The notes below the pieces were generated by a model. That model made no database searches. It was given only the letters and a program-made list of their open reading frames with translations, and was not told where the DNA came from. The translations under genes were made by a program, and so were the position numbers. From the NCBI GenBank assembly GCA_021777035.1, contig JAIQZR010000050.1, forward strand, positions 1 through 51,052: a DNA stretch of 51,052 bases, given 5' to 3'. Origin of the DNA: Candidatus Scalindua sp. (GTDB lineage: Bacteria; Planctomycetota; Brocadiia; Brocadiales; Scalinduaceae). Below are positions 8,533-17,948 of the stretch, piece by piece (within the stretch, counting starts at the first letter, position 1; each line of letters opens with the position of its first letter).

Positions 8533-9507
8533 CTACCCTGCGAAAACCTTCTCTGACGCCATTTTCATAAATCTGATTTTGTCTCGTTCTAACTGCAACT
8601 TTAATTCGTCTGCACTTTCAAAACGGGTTTCTTCTCTTAATTTGTAAAGAAACCGGACTTCCAGGTCTTTTCCGTAAATCGATTTATTAAAGTCAATCAT
8701 GTGGACTTCTACTACGGATCCATCATTGCGTGCGCTTTCTCCGAATGTAGGACAAGTCCCTATATTGGTAATCGCATCATACTCCCTTCCTTCCAGAAAT
8801 ACCTTAGTGGCATATACACCGGAAGGAGGCTTTATCTCATGATGGAGATTAAGGTTGGCTGTTGGGAATCCTAACCCTTTTCCACGGCCAGAGCCTTTTA
8901 TAACCGTGCCAAATACTGAAACACGTCTGCCCAACATTCCTCTTGCCTTCTGCAAGCTACCTTGAATAATGTGCTTTCGTATTGTTGTGCTGCTTGTTCT
9001 TTCGCCTTCAAATTCTACTGGCCCGCATGTGACTACTTCAAATCCGTACTCCTCTGCATAATTACGTATCATCGATGCATTGCCTCTTCTGTCCTTGCCA
9101 AACGAACAGTTAAATCCAAGTACGATGACTTTTGCTCCCAACCATTCATACAGTACCTTCGTTATAAAATCTTCGGCACTGATATCGGCAATTTTTTTAT
9201 CAAATTCCAGTACCACAGATAAATCAACACCGAGCTGCTCAAACAATACTAATCTGTGTTCCAGTGATGTAATACAAGACCTTTGTGTCTGTAAAAGAAA
9301 GTCTTTAGGGCGGCGATCAAAAGTTAAAACTACTGATTCTCCGCTTTTACTGCTCGCCAGATTTATAGTTTCTTGAATAACCTTCTGATGTCCCGAATGA
9401 ACACCGTCAAACATTCCCAATGTAATAACAGGATAGATAAGTTTTTTTTGTAACTGTTTGATACCAAAAATCACATCCAATTTGGGCCTCTTGTGTGCAC
9501 TTAGCAA
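8533..9507 (-). CDS. ribF: Bifunctional riboflavin kinase / FMN adenylyltransferase
   Basis: RibF makes FMN and then FAD from riboflavin. The N-terminal nucleotidyltransferase part shows ITLGMFDGVHSGHQKVI and VVLTFDRRPKDFL. The middle motif is IVLGFNCSFGKDRRGNASMI, and SSTTIRKHIIQGSLQKARGMLGR marks the domain end. The C-terminal riboflavin kinase domain begins VSVFGTVIKGSGRGKGLGFPTANL and contains GVYATKVFLEG. The 324-aa length is slightly above the usual ~310. The annotated TTG start at 9507 is uncertain; an internal GTG just before IFGIKQL is an alternative. Confidence 0.94.
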   Translation of the reverse strand: MLSAHKRPKLDVIFGIKQLQKKLIYPVITLGMFDGVHSGHQKVIQETINLASSKSGESVVLTFDRRPKDFLLQTQRSCITSLEHRLVLFEQLGVDLSVVLEFDKKIADISAEDFITKVLYEWLGAKVIVLGFNCSFGKDRRGNASMIRNYAEEYGFEVVTCGPVEFEGERTSSTTIRKHIIQGSLQKARGMLGRRVSVFGTVIKGSGRGKGLGFPTANLNLHHEIKPPSGVYATKVFLEGREYDAITNIGTCPTFGESARNDGSVVEVHMIDFNKSIYGKDLEVRFLYKLREETRFESADELKLQLERDKIRFMKMASEKVFAG

Positions 9508-9568
9508 ATATAAATGGCAAACTACTATTTATACAGCGAGTCCACTTCTATCTTCATTTTACAGAAAT

Positions 9569-11254
9569 TCAGCCTTTGCTCTTACCTAATCGAGTCTTTG
9601 TGCCTATCCAGGATTCCCACTCAGTAGAAGATACAAGCTGTTTTTCCATAAGGTATTGTTCCATTATCAAATCTTTTTTTTCTTCAAACTTTTTTGGGTC
9701 AACTTTTTTTCTCTCTACAAGGCTTACTACGTAACATGTTTTTTCGCCTCTATTTTCAACTGCAATGGCTGACCCTCCAACTTTTAAACCAAAAGCCTTA
9801 TCAGCAATTTGAGCTCTGTCCTGTCCCAGTATTTCAGTATCATCGTCTCCACTGATGATACCAGGCCTACTGACATATTTTGTTTCTATTATTGTTAACT
9901 TACCGACGTCATCGTTAATAAACTTTATACCCTCTTCCAAAGAAGTTTGATCTGTTTTTTCAAGACATTTTCCAGCAACTTTTTCTGCCTCTTCAAATGC
10001 TTTTTGATAACGCAGGTCTTCTGCAATTTTTTCATGAACCTCTTTATAAGGAGGTACACGCGGTTCGCGTTTTTCTATCACCCGAAAAATAAGCTTACCT
10101 TCCGAAGAGCTTATAGGCGTCGAAGGATCATTTACTTCCCTCTCAAATACTTGCTTGGGGAAATCCGGAATATCAATAATCACTTCTCTCAATTCGTCTT
10201 TAGTGAAATAGTTTGTTCCGTTATTCTGATTTGTCGGTATAACATGCGAAAGACTGTATTTTTTTGCAAGTTTGGCGAAGCTGATAAAATCGTCTTTGTC
10301 AATATTTTCATATATTTCATTATCAGCATCGGCAATCAGTTGGTTGCCAATTGTTTCACGTTCTCTGAGTAGCATATTGTTTTTAATTTGTGCCTTTACT
10401 TCATCAAAAGACTTAAATTCTGAGACAGTCGCTTCATCTGGATTTCCGTCTTCTGGCTTTACCGCATTTTCTTTTCTAAACATAAGATCCTTTTTGTCTT
10501 CATAATATTTCTGCATTTTTTCATCAGTGACGTTAATCTGTTTTTCTATTATATCAGACCGCGCAATTATGTATTCTACTTTAACCTTTTCCGGTTCTTT
10601 ATAACCCCATATCCCTTCTTCAATATTTGGATAATTTTCACTGTATTTATCGTAAAAAGCCTTAATCTCATCTTCTTTGATCTCAACCCGACCGATAAAA
10701 TCTCTGGCTTTAAGTGAGACATATTTTATTTTTACCTGTTCGTTTTCTTTAATGTAACGCTGGAGCGCCTCGTCGCTAGTGACCTTTACAGCACTTTTTA
10801 AAAGGTATTGGAGCTTACGCGCTAAAAGATATTCTTTTATCGTCTGTTCAAACTGCGGTTCCGTCAAATGAAAGAGGTTTCCAAGCATCCGTCTGAAACC
10901 CTCTTTGTCTTCAAAGATACGCGGGTCAACAGGAAAGAAATTGCGGATTTCTTGTGCAAGTTCATCCTTCGTAATAACTATTCCCATCTCCTCTGCCTGG
11001 ATAAAAAGTGCCATCTGCCTCCAGACCAGTTGAGCCACAGGCTCTTTGGCATCTCTGAAAAAAATCCTTGCCCATCTGGTAGCGGTACCACTAAATTGAT
11101 CTTGCGTAATCTTGCGTCCAAGGATTTCCCCGACGCCAGGCTTTGGAATTATATATTCTGCAGCAGGACCAATGCCCCATATTACCATCAAAAACACGAC
11201 CAGCATGCCCAGGAGTTTTTTCTGATTTCTTCTAAACCAACTTGTTGCTGCCAT
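9569..11254 (-). CDS. Membrane-anchored SurA/PpiD-like peptidyl-prolyl isomerase
   Basis: A 561-aa periplasmic chaperone of the SurA_N/PpiD type. It has a short cytoplasmic basic start (WFRRNQKK), one transmembrane helix (LLGMLVVFLMVIWGIGPAA, about 14-32), then a SurA-N-like helical domain containing GEILGRKITQDQF. The central part is where a parvulin-like rotamase would sit (EFKSFDEVKAQIKNNML to about residue 400), though its signature is weak. It would help outer-envelope proteins fold at the inner membrane. The ATG is preceded by a GAGAGGT ribosome site. It is divergent from topA across 307 bases. Confidence 0.8.
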   Translation of the reverse strand: MAATSWFRRNQKKLLGMLVVFLMVIWGIGPAAEYIIPKPGVGEILGRKITQDQFSGTATRWARIFFRDAKEPVAQLVWRQMALFIQAEEMGIVITKDELAQEIRNFFPVDPRIFEDKEGFRRMLGNLFHLTEPQFEQTIKEYLLARKLQYLLKSAVKVTSDEALQRYIKENEQVKIKYVSLKARDFIGRVEIKEDEIKAFYDKYSENYPNIEEGIWGYKEPEKVKVEYIIARSDIIEKQINVTDEKMQKYYEDKKDLMFRKENAVKPEDGNPDEATVSEFKSFDEVKAQIKNNMLLRERETIGNQLIADADNEIYENIDKDDFISFAKLAKKYSLSHVIPTNQNNGTNYFTKDELREVIIDIPDFPKQVFEREVNDPSTPISSSEGKLIFRVIEKREPRVPPYKEVHEKIAEDLRYQKAFEEAEKVAGKCLEKTDQTSLEEGIKFINDDVGKLTIIETKYVSRPGIISGDDDTEILGQDRAQIADKAFGLKVGGSAIAVENRGEKTCYVVSLVERKKVDPKKFEEKKDLIMEQYLMEKQLVSSTEWESWIGTKTRLGKSKG

Positions 11255-11561
11255 CTTTAAATACCTCTCATTTTACAGTTCCCACACATTTCAAACTTAT
11301 GTGAGGAAAATATCTTTATTAGTAAATCAACCCTCTAAGACTGAATAAAGCCAAACGTTGGATTATATAAAGCAACTTGGTAACTATCAACTGCTTTTTG
11401 TAAAAATTTATAATCCAACCAATATACATAACTAAAAATAGACAAAAACACTTTTAACTAGAAAAGTCTTGACACTAACAAACACCTTTGTTTTAATTTT
11501 TAACCTCAGGCTGGAATGCATTATCTTTTTAGCTCTCAATAAACCTTAACAATATTATTCT
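11255..11561 (+). promoter_or_regulatory. Divergent promoter region; sigma70-type promoter for topA
   Basis: This gene-free stretch separates the PpiD-like gene from topA. Toward topA, TTGACA at 11469-11474 and TTTAAT at 11492-11497 are spaced by 17 bases, a near-consensus housekeeping promoter. It implies a leader of roughly 60 bases. No clear promoter was picked out for the minus-strand gene. Confidence 0.6.
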
Positions 11562-13913
11562 ATGGATAAAAACCTTGTAATAGTAGAGTCACCGGCTAAA
11601 GCAAAAACGATTGAAGGTTATCTGGGAAAGGGCTTTACTGTCAAATCATGTTTTGGCCATGTACGTGACCTTCCCAAGACTAACAAGGCTATTGACATAA
11701 AAAATGGATTTCATCCTACATACGAAATCCCTAAAGAAAAAAAAGATGTAATAAAGGAGCTTAAAAAGTCAGCAAAGAAAGCAGAGGTTGTGTGGCTGGC
11801 GACTGATGATGATCGTGAAGGAGAGGCGATATCATGGCACTTGTATGAAGCGCTTAAGTTAGATGAAAAAAATACCCGAAGAATCGTTTTCGGAGAAATT
11901 ACAAAACAAGCAATACTTAACGCCATCGAATCACCAAGGACAATCGACACTGATCTTGTTAATGCGCAGCAGGCCAGGCGGATTTTGGATCGGCTTGTAG
12001 GGTTTGAGTTATCTCCAATTTTATGGAAAAAAATCCAACGTGGCCTTTCAGCAGGCCGGGTTCAGTCCGTTGCCGTCAGGATCGTGGTTGAGCGAGAACG
12101 TGAAATAGAACAATTTGATACTCAGTCATTCTTCAAAGTCAGCGCTGAATTTTTGGTTAAAGACGGTAAAGTATTGAAAGCGGAATTAGCCGAAAGGTTT
12201 TCCTCTGAAAAGGAAGCCTTGGAATTCTTGACCAAATGTATCGGGGCCAATTTCTCAATAGATAATTTAGAGAAAAAACCGGGGCAGAAAAAACCGTCTG
12301 CTCCCTTTACCACGTCTACATTACAACAGGAAGCCAGCCTTAAACTCGGTTTTTCAGTAGCGCAGACCATGACTCTGGCCCAACGTTTATATGAAGCTGG
12401 TAAGATCACCTATATGAGGACAGACTCTGTCAGCCTCTCGCAATTAGCCTTAGACAATGCAGCAAAGGAAATAGTTTCTGTATATGGTGCTGAATATTCA
12501 GAAACCAGACAATACACTACCAAGTCCAGCTCTGCCCAGGAAGCTCATGAAGCAATCAGGCCTACAGAATTTTCAGAGAAGAGCGCAGGTGGCGACAGAA
12601 ACCAGACACGCCTTTATGAGTTGATATGGAAACGGGCAATTGCATCGCAAATGTCGAATGCCCGTATAGAGAGAACCACTGCAACAATCGGCATTTCTAC
12701 GGTTCCACAAACCATGAAAGCCACAGGCGAGATCATCACATTCGAAGGGTTCCTCAAGGTCTATCTTGAATCAACTGTTGATGAAAAGGATGAAGAGGAA
12801 AACAAAGGGATTTTACCGCCGTTAACGGTTGGACAAGAACTCAATCTTGACAAAATGAAAGCTGTTCAAAGGTTCACAAGATCTCCTGCAAGGTTCACAG
12901 AAGCGAGTCTAGTTAAGAAACTGGAGGAACTGGGCATCGGCAGACCGTCTACCTATGCCCCTACCATTTCCACCATACAGAAACGAGGATATGTACTCAA
13001 GGAGCACAGAGATGGCCGGGAAAGACAGTACCTGGAAATTATTCTGGCAAATAATGAAGTTAATTCTTTTACAAGAACGGAAATTACAGGTGCAGAGAAG
13101 GCCAAACTTTTTCCAACAGACGTTGCCAGGATAGTCAACGATTTTTTAGTTAAAAATTTTTCAAGGGTAACTGACTATTCGTTTACTGCATCCATAGAAA
13201 AGGAATTCGACGATATTGCTACCGGAAAGCTGGAGTGGGACAAAATGATTGGTGCATTTTATGGACAATTTCACGAAAAGGTAGAAGCTACGGAGGCAAT
13301 AGATCGGTCAGAAGTAGACACCTCAAGGGAACTTGGCAAAGACCCTAAAACAGGGAGAACCATATTGGTTCGATTGGGACCATACGGGCCTATGGCCCAA
13401 ATCGGGACTGCTGAGGAGCTGGAAGAAGAGGAGAAACCTAAATACGCAAGTCTGCTTAAGGGACAGTTGCTGGAATCTATTACTTTTGAGGAAGCAATTA
13501 ACCTATTTAAACTACCGAGAGAAGTTGGTACGTATGAAGACAAAGTAATTACTGCAGCAATCGGCAGGTTCGGGCCGTATATTCGACATGACAGCAAATT
13601 TGTTTCGTTAACCGGCGATGATGATCCTTATACTGTTGAGCAGGACAGGGCCATTGAATTAATAGAGACCAAACGTAAAGCTGATGCTGAAAAATTTATC
13701 AAGTCATTTGACGAAAATCCTGAAGTGCAAGTGTTAAACGGCAGGTACGGGCCTTACATAAAAATGGGAAAGAAGAATGTCAAAATACCCAAGGACAAAG
13801 AGCCTAAGGATTTGACTCTCAAAGAGTGTCTTGATCTTGCCGAAAAAACGCCTGAAAAGAAAGCAAGAGGAGGAAAAAGAAAGGCAAAAGCTGTCACTAA
13901 AAAGAAAAAGTAA
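11562..13913 (+). CDS. topA: DNA topoisomerase I
   Basis: A type IA topoisomerase relaxing negative supercoils. The Toprim part has VIVESPAKAKTIEGYLG (about 6-22) and TDDDREGEAISWHL with the acidic triad. The catalytic Tyr is Y284 in ITYMRTDSVSLS. LGIGRPSTYAPT marks domain IV. The C-terminus lacks the four-Cys zinc fingers of E. coli TopA. It carries three Toprim_Crpt-type repeats instead, recognisable by RLGPYGPMAQIG, GRFGPYIRHDSKFV and GRYGPYIKMGKKNVKIP, and ends in a Lys-rich tail. The 783-aa length suits this zinc-free architecture. It is convergent with htrA, with only 27 bases between them. Confidence 0.97.
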   Translation: MDKNLVIVESPAKAKTIEGYLGKGFTVKSCFGHVRDLPKTNKAIDIKNGFHPTYEIPKEKKDVIKELKKSAKKAEVVWLATDDDREGEAISWHLYEALKLDEKNTRRIVFGEITKQAILNAIESPRTIDTDLVNAQQARRILDRLVGFELSPILWKKIQRGLSAGRVQSVAVRIVVEREREIEQFDTQSFFKVSAEFLVKDGKVLKAELAERFSSEKEALEFLTKCIGANFSIDNLEKKPGQKKPSAPFTTSTLQQEASLKLGFSVAQTMTLAQRLYEAGKITYMRTDSVSLSQLALDNAAKEIVSVYGAEYSETRQYTTKSSSAQEAHEAIRPTEFSEKSAGGDRNQTRLYELIWKRAIASQMSNARIERTTATIGISTVPQTMKATGEIITFEGFLKVYLESTVDEKDEEENKGILPPLTVGQELNLDKMKAVQRFTRSPARFTEASLVKKLEELGIGRPSTYAPTISTIQKRGYVLKEHRDGRERQYLEIILANNEVNSFTRTEITGAEKAKLFPTDVARIVNDFLVKNFSRVTDYSFTASIEKEFDDIATGKLEWDKMIGAFYGQFHEKVEATEAIDRSEVDTSRELGKDPKTGRTILVRLGPYGPMAQIGTAEELEEEEKPKYASLLKGQLLESITFEEAINLFKLPREVGTYEDKVITAAIGRFGPYIRHDSKFVSLTGDDDPYTVEQDRAIELIETKRKADAEKFIKSFDENPEVQVLNGRYGPYIKMGKKNVKIPKDKEPKDLTLKECLDLAEKTPEKKARGGKRKAKAVTKKKK

Positions 13914-13940
13914 GCAGCTTTTTAGTAAGCAGAAAAAGAG

Positions 13941-15425
13941 CTAATACTTCAACGTAACATAGCCCTTTGATTTGATAAACATAGAAACGACCACCTTTGT
14001 GTCCACAAATCCCTTCAATACCGATTGAAATTCACTGGCAGTCTTAACATCGCTGGAACCGACCCTTAATATTATGTCACCGGGTAATATGCCCGCCCTT
14101 TCTGCCGGACTACCACTTACAACGTGTCTTACAAGCACCCCATGCCCTTCCTCATCTTCCGGAGAGAGAGTTTCTACTGCCAGACCCACGTAAAGACTTG
14201 TTTGCGCAATAAGATTCCTGACTGTTAAGTACGTACGCCCGGACATGTTCCCTGGTTGCTCATCAATATTGATTGTTAATAATTCTTCTTTCTTGTTACG
14301 AATGACCGTTACTGAGACATTACTGCCAACTGCCGAAACCCTTATGGCCTTCTGTAGGTCGTCTATATTCATGATTTTGCGCCCACCAAATACGATGATA
14401 ACATCACCGGGAAGAATATGCCCTTTTGACGCGGGAGTGTCCTGCCATACCTCAGAGATAAAAGCACCTTTATCTGAATTGAGCTGAAATTCTCTCAGCA
14501 CATCACTTTTATTGTTTAGATTTAAATATGCGGCCAGACTGTCATTGATATCTTGAAGTCCAACTCCCAGATAGCCTCTTATGACCCTGCCTTTTTCAAT
14601 AAGGCCTGATATTACCTCATTTGCAATTTCCATGGATATCGCAAACCCCACTCCTTGAAAGCCACCTGTACGTGTTGCAATAGCAGAATTAACCCCGATA
14701 ATCTCGCCGCGTAGGTTTACCAGAGGTCCGCCACTGTTGCCTGGATTAATCGCGGCATCTGTCTGAATAAAATCTTCATATGCAAATGGCTTGGCAAATG
14801 GGGTAATATGCGTTCTTCCAATTGCGCTGACTATACCCGCAGAAACTGTCTGGCTGTACCCAAATGGATTGCCGATGGCAATGACCCAGTCTCCAACATT
14901 TACACTCTTTGGATCTCCAAGAGTGGCTACTCGGAGATTTTCACACGCAATCTTCAAAATTGCCAAATCCGTATTTAAATCCTTGCCAATGATTGCAGCG
15001 TCATACTTGTTCCCATTATGCAGCGTGACCGTGATTTTTCCGTTTTCAAAACCGCTAACGACATGAAAATTGGTAAGGATATATCCAGGCTTTTTTATTA
15101 CTATTCCAGAGCCAAAACTAGGTCTGTTAGAATCCTGAGATTTATTATTTCTACCATTAGGAGAGTGGAAAGGAACTTCTTCGTGTGGGTTAGCAGATGC
15201 GCCATAAGCACCTTCTGCCACAATACTTACAACTGAAGGCGCTACCAGGCGTGATACTTTTTGGAAAAGCCGTACAAACGGGCTTACAACCTTCTCCAAT
15301 TCTAAAATATCTTTTCTTAATTCTTCAACTTCACTAGCCGCACATACTTTTTGGCTGAGTAAAAGCAAAAAAACAAGGCAAAATATTATTTTAGAACTCA
15401 GTAAATTTGAAAACCACACATACAT
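13941..15425 (-). CDS. degP: HtrA/DegP family serine protease with two PDZ domains
   Basis: An exported trypsin-fold protease-chaperone. After a signal peptide (FCLVFLLLLSQKVCAA, ending about residue 30) comes a short helical linker, then the protease domain. The complete triad is H121 (TNFHVVSG), D153 (NTDLAIL) and S231 (NPGNSGGPL). PDZ1 follows (GYLGVGLQDINDSL onward) and PDZ2 lies near the C-terminus (LYVGLAVETLSPED...AGILPGDIILRVG). The LA loop between 71 and 104 is long and polar. It would degrade or refold damaged envelope proteins. Start ATG at 15425; minus strand and monocistronic. Confidence 0.94.
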   Translation of the reverse strand: MYVWFSNLLSSKIIFCLVFLLLLSQKVCAASEVEELRKDILELEKVVSPFVRLFQKVSRLVAPSVVSIVAEGAYGASANPHEEVPFHSPNGRNNKSQDSNRPSFGSGIVIKKPGYILTNFHVVSGFENGKITVTLHNGNKYDAAIIGKDLNTDLAILKIACENLRVATLGDPKSVNVGDWVIAIGNPFGYSQTVSAGIVSAIGRTHITPFAKPFAYEDFIQTDAAINPGNSGGPLVNLRGEIIGVNSAIATRTGGFQGVGFAISMEIANEVISGLIEKGRVIRGYLGVGLQDINDSLAAYLNLNNKSDVLREFQLNSDKGAFISEVWQDTPASKGHILPGDVIIVFGGRKIMNIDDLQKAIRVSAVGSNVSVTVIRNKKEELLTINIDEQPGNMSGRTYLTVRNLIAQTSLYVGLAVETLSPEDEEGHGVLVRHVVSGSPAERAGILPGDIILRVGSSDVKTASEFQSVLKGFVDTKVVVSMFIKSKGYVTLKY

Positions 15426-15576
15426 AATGCGGTGAATTGTACCAAAATAACCGCCTTTTACAACAAATCATTTGATTTTGAAGTTGGCATTGATACTATA
15501 TGGACAGCTTGATTTTCTCATTTATGCAAGTTATTAATCGCTTAAATATGTTTAAAACGCGGCAAACTACAATATT

Positions 15577-16356
15577 ATGAATAAAGGTAAGCTCATTGTC
15601 ATTGAAGGAACCGATGGAAGCGGGAAAACGGTGCAAACCGGTCTTCTCGTAGAAAGGTTGCTGAAAAAAGGCTATAAAGTACAAATGGCTGATTTTCCGC
15701 AATATGGTAGATCCTTCTTTGCGAACATGGTAGAGAAATATTTGAACGGAGAATTTGGCTGGCCGCAGGAATTGAGAGCCCATCTTAAAAAGCATCCACT
15801 TTTCATTGAAACAAGTCCCTCCTCCGACAATGACAGGACGGTAAATCTTGATTCACGACCTAATGAGGTTAATCCTTATCTCACTTCCCTTCTTTACGCA
15901 GGAGATAGATGGGAGGCAAAAAACCAAATGCACAAATGGCTAGAGGAAGGAAGCATAATTATATCCAACCGCTATGCTTGCTCAAATATGGCCCACCAAG
16001 GCGCAAAAATCAGTAATGCTGAAGAACGAAAAAGGTTTTATAAATGGATTGAGGTGCTTGAACATGAAGTCTACGCTGTTCCAAAACCAAGCTTTACTAT
16101 TTACCTGCAAGTCCCAATCGAAATTTCCCAAGAGTTAATTAAAACAAGATTAAGAGAATCGGAAGGCTTAAAATCAAAAATGGATTTACATGAAGAGGAT
16201 ACCGAATACCTGAAGAGAGTCCGGGAGTCATATATAGAGCTTGCCGATAGCGATAGTAACTGGTGTACAATAGAGTGTGCAGAAAATAATCAAATAAAAC
16301 ATAAGGAATCCATTTCAGATGAAATTTGGTATGCGATAAGCAGGGTTTTAAGTTAG
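15577..16356 (+). CDS. tmk: Thymidylate kinase with an insertion
   Basis: Phosphorylates dTMP to dTDP. The P-loop is IEGTDGSGKTVQT (about 9-21), the DR-type substrate motif is FPQYGRSFF (about 40-48), and YAGDRWEAKNQ (about 107-117) and ISNRYACSNMAHQGAK follow. At 259 aa it is longer than the usual ~205-215. Much of the excess is a block of about 35 residues (62-96, WPQELRAHLKK... to RPNE) inserted between NGEFG and VNPYL, which are nearly adjacent in typical enzymes. The frame is intact across it. A long perfect hairpin follows the gene. Confidence 0.88.
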   Translation: MNKGKLIVIEGTDGSGKTVQTGLLVERLLKKGYKVQMADFPQYGRSFFANMVEKYLNGEFGWPQELRAHLKKHPLFIETSPSSDNDRTVNLDSRPNEVNPYLTSLLYAGDRWEAKNQMHKWLEEGSIIISNRYACSNMAHQGAKISNAEERKRFYKWIEVLEHEVYAVPKPSFTIYLQVPIEISQELIKTRLRESEGLKSKMDLHEEDTEYLKRVRESYIELADSDSNWCTIECAENNQIKHKESISDEIWYAISRVLS

Positions 16357-16366
16357 AGCTTTTGGC

Positions 16367-16409
16367 AGATTTATGAAGAAACAGGTGGTACCTGTTTCTT
16401 CATAAATCT
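16367..16409. terminator. Perfect 20-bp hairpin downstream of tmk
   Basis: agatttatgaagaaacaggt (16367-16386), a GGT loop, then its exact reverse complement (16390-16409). No T-tract follows on either strand, so it is not a textbook intrinsic terminator. It may still stop or stabilise the tmk transcript, or insulate it from the promoter that starts 22 bases later. Confidence 0.6.
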
Positions 16410-16430
16410 CAACAATCAAAAAAACTATTC

Positions 16431-16460
16431 TTGACATTTCGCGTGGTTATCAACTATGAT
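16431..16460 (+). promoter_or_regulatory. Sigma70 promoter of the DUF542/hemerythrin operon
   Basis: TTGACA at 16431-16436 and TATGAT at 16455-16460 are spaced by 18 bases, close to consensus. The transcript would start near 16467, leaving about 48 bases of leader before the TTG start. Because the -35 box reads TTG in the gene's frame, an automatic caller can mistake it for the start codon. No clear NsrR or FNR palindrome was seen. Confidence 0.7.
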
Positions 16461-16514
16461 AGCAGGTTTATAGTTACTATAAATAAAAACATGTACATAA
16501 TAAGGAGGGGATTT

Positions 16515-17303
16515 TTGGAAAATATATTGAATAAAGATATAAGGGCGGTTATAGATCAATGTCCTGACGTTGGGCGTATTTTGGAAGAGTATAATATTGG
16601 TTGTGCCCCATGTTCTGTTGGAAGCTGCCTGGTTAGCGATGTCGTTGGGGTTCATGGTCTCGACCCACAAACAGAAGCCACTTTGATGTATAAAATGGAA
16701 AAAGCTCTCTATCCGGATAGAGATATTCCGGAACCTAAGGTAGACATGTCAAAAGTGGCACCGAAAGAGATAAATTATTCTCCCGCGGTAAAAAATCTTG
16801 TAGACGAGCATGTACTGATTAAAAGGCTCCTGGCTTTAATTCCTGCCATTACTGATTTTGTCGAAAAGAGCGAAACTGTAGATAAAGACCTTATTATGGG
16901 TTGTATTGATTTCATAAGAGGTTATGCTGATAAGTTCCATCATATGAAGGAAGAGGATATCCTTTTCAAATATGTTGACGAACAGTCGGAGATAATTAAG
17001 ATTATGTACGAAGATCATGTTACCGGAAGGAACCATGTCAAGAATGTCGTCGAAGGTGCAGAAAATGGAAACAAGGCCCAGATCAAAGAACATTTACTTG
17101 GATACAGGGACTTGTTAACCCAGCATATAAATAAGGAAGATGATATCTTATATCCATGGATAGAACGTCAAATGTCTGATAATCAGATTGGCGAACTATT
17201 CCAGAGGTGTAGTGCGGCAGATGCATCAGTAGGAGAAGAGCTGCCGAGGAAATATGAAAAATTTATAATTGATTTAGAAGAAAAATTCGCGAAGGAGAAT
17301 TAA
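16515..17303 (+). CDS. DUF542/ScdA-like di-iron hemerythrin protein (RIC family)
   Basis: A 262-aa cytoplasmic protein. The N-terminal DUF542 domain has its Cys signature YNIGCAPCSVGSC. The C-terminal hemerythrin-like four-helix bundle supplies the di-iron ligands (DEHVLIKRL, KFHHMKEEDILF, EDHVTGRNH, LTQHINKEDDILYPW). RIC/ScdA/YtfE proteins repair Fe-S clusters damaged by NO or oxidants. I place the start at TTG 16515: TAAGGAGGGG (16501-16510) sits five bases upstream. The longer frame back to 16431 would begin inside the -35 promoter box. The next gene follows after two bases. Substrate is inferred. Confidence 0.85.
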   Translation: MENILNKDIRAVIDQCPDVGRILEEYNIGCAPCSVGSCLVSDVVGVHGLDPQTEATLMYKMEKALYPDRDIPEPKVDMSKVAPKEINYSPAVKNLVDEHVLIKRLLALIPAITDFVEKSETVDKDLIMGCIDFIRGYADKFHHMKEEDILFKYVDEQSEIIKIMYEDHVTGRNHVKNVVEGAENGNKAQIKEHLLGYRDLLTQHINKEDDILYPWIERQMSDNQIGELFQRCSAADASVGEELPRKYEKFIIDLEEKFAKEN

Positions 17304-17305
17304 TA

Positions 17306-17773
17306 ATGAGTGATTGCTGCCCAGGATCAAAAACAATGGATTTTAATGATGACAGTGCGCAGGGTGATGATGAAACAGGTGCACGCCAATCTCAACTGAA
17401 ACAGTGGCCTATCCAGTTGCATCTGGTTTCTCCACAGGCACCTTATTTTCAGGAGAAGGATATTTTACTTGCCGCAGACTGTGTGCCGTTTACCTTGGCA
17501 GATTTCCACAAGGATCATCTTAAAGGGAAAAGCCTGGCTATTGCCTGTCCAAAGCTGGATTCAGATCAGGAAATCTATGTGGACAAGATTGCCTCTTTAA
17601 TTGATGACTCAAAGATCAATACTTTAACAGTAATGATTATGCAGGTACCATGCTGTGGTGGATTAGCCCAGATTGCAAAATCTGGCGCAGAGAAGGCGAC
17701 ACGGAAGATACCGGTTAAACAGATTGTTGTTGGCGTAGAAGGCGGTCAAGTCTTATCCGAGGAGTGGCTTTAA
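17306..17773 (+). CDS. Putative iron-sulfur protein of the CCGG family
   Basis: A 155-aa protein related to anaerobe proteins annotated as '4Fe-4S binding'. The conserved core is LLAADCVPFTLADFHKDHL (about 51-69), LAIACPKLDSD, and VPCCGGLAQIAKSG (about 112-125). The usual ferredoxin segment with two CxxCxxC motifs is missing; only SDCCPGS at the N-terminus remains. The family often accompanies DUF542/hemerythrin and hybrid-cluster proteins in NO or redox stress clusters. It starts two bases after the hemerythrin gene and is followed by a strong terminator, so the pair is a complete operon. Confidence 0.75.
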   Translation: MSDCCPGSKTMDFNDDSAQGDDETGARQSQLKQWPIQLHLVSPQAPYFQEKDILLAADCVPFTLADFHKDHLKGKSLAIACPKLDSDQEIYVDKIASLIDDSKINTLTVMIMQVPCCGGLAQIAKSGAEKATRKIPVKQIVVGVEGGQVLSEEWL

Positions 17774-17801
17774 GGATTTGAGGGCTTTTCTTTTTATACA
17801 T

Positions 17802-17844
17802 AAAAAATTCCCTGAGGGGCCAAGTGCTTCTCAGGGTTTTTTTT
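17802..17844. terminator. Intrinsic terminator (possibly bidirectional)
   Basis: CCCTGAG (17810-17816) pairs with CTCAGGG (17830-17836) and is followed by eight T (17837-17844). An A-run (17802-17807) precedes the stem, so it can also act on the minus strand against the FKBP transcript. Confidence 0.88.
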
Positions 17845-17948
17845 ATTTCTTTTCAAACGATAAAGTAATGCAAACAATTACAGTACATAATGGTTTTGAA
17901 ATTTCTTTCGTTGGAGTGTTATACTATTTTGAAATATCGGTTGTGTAA

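Noticed and set aside
16431..16514. Extra N-terminal extension of the hemerythrin protein from the TTG at 16431.
   Set aside because: That TTG is the TTGACA -35 box with TATGAT 18 bases on; a strong ribosome site lies right before TTG 16515.
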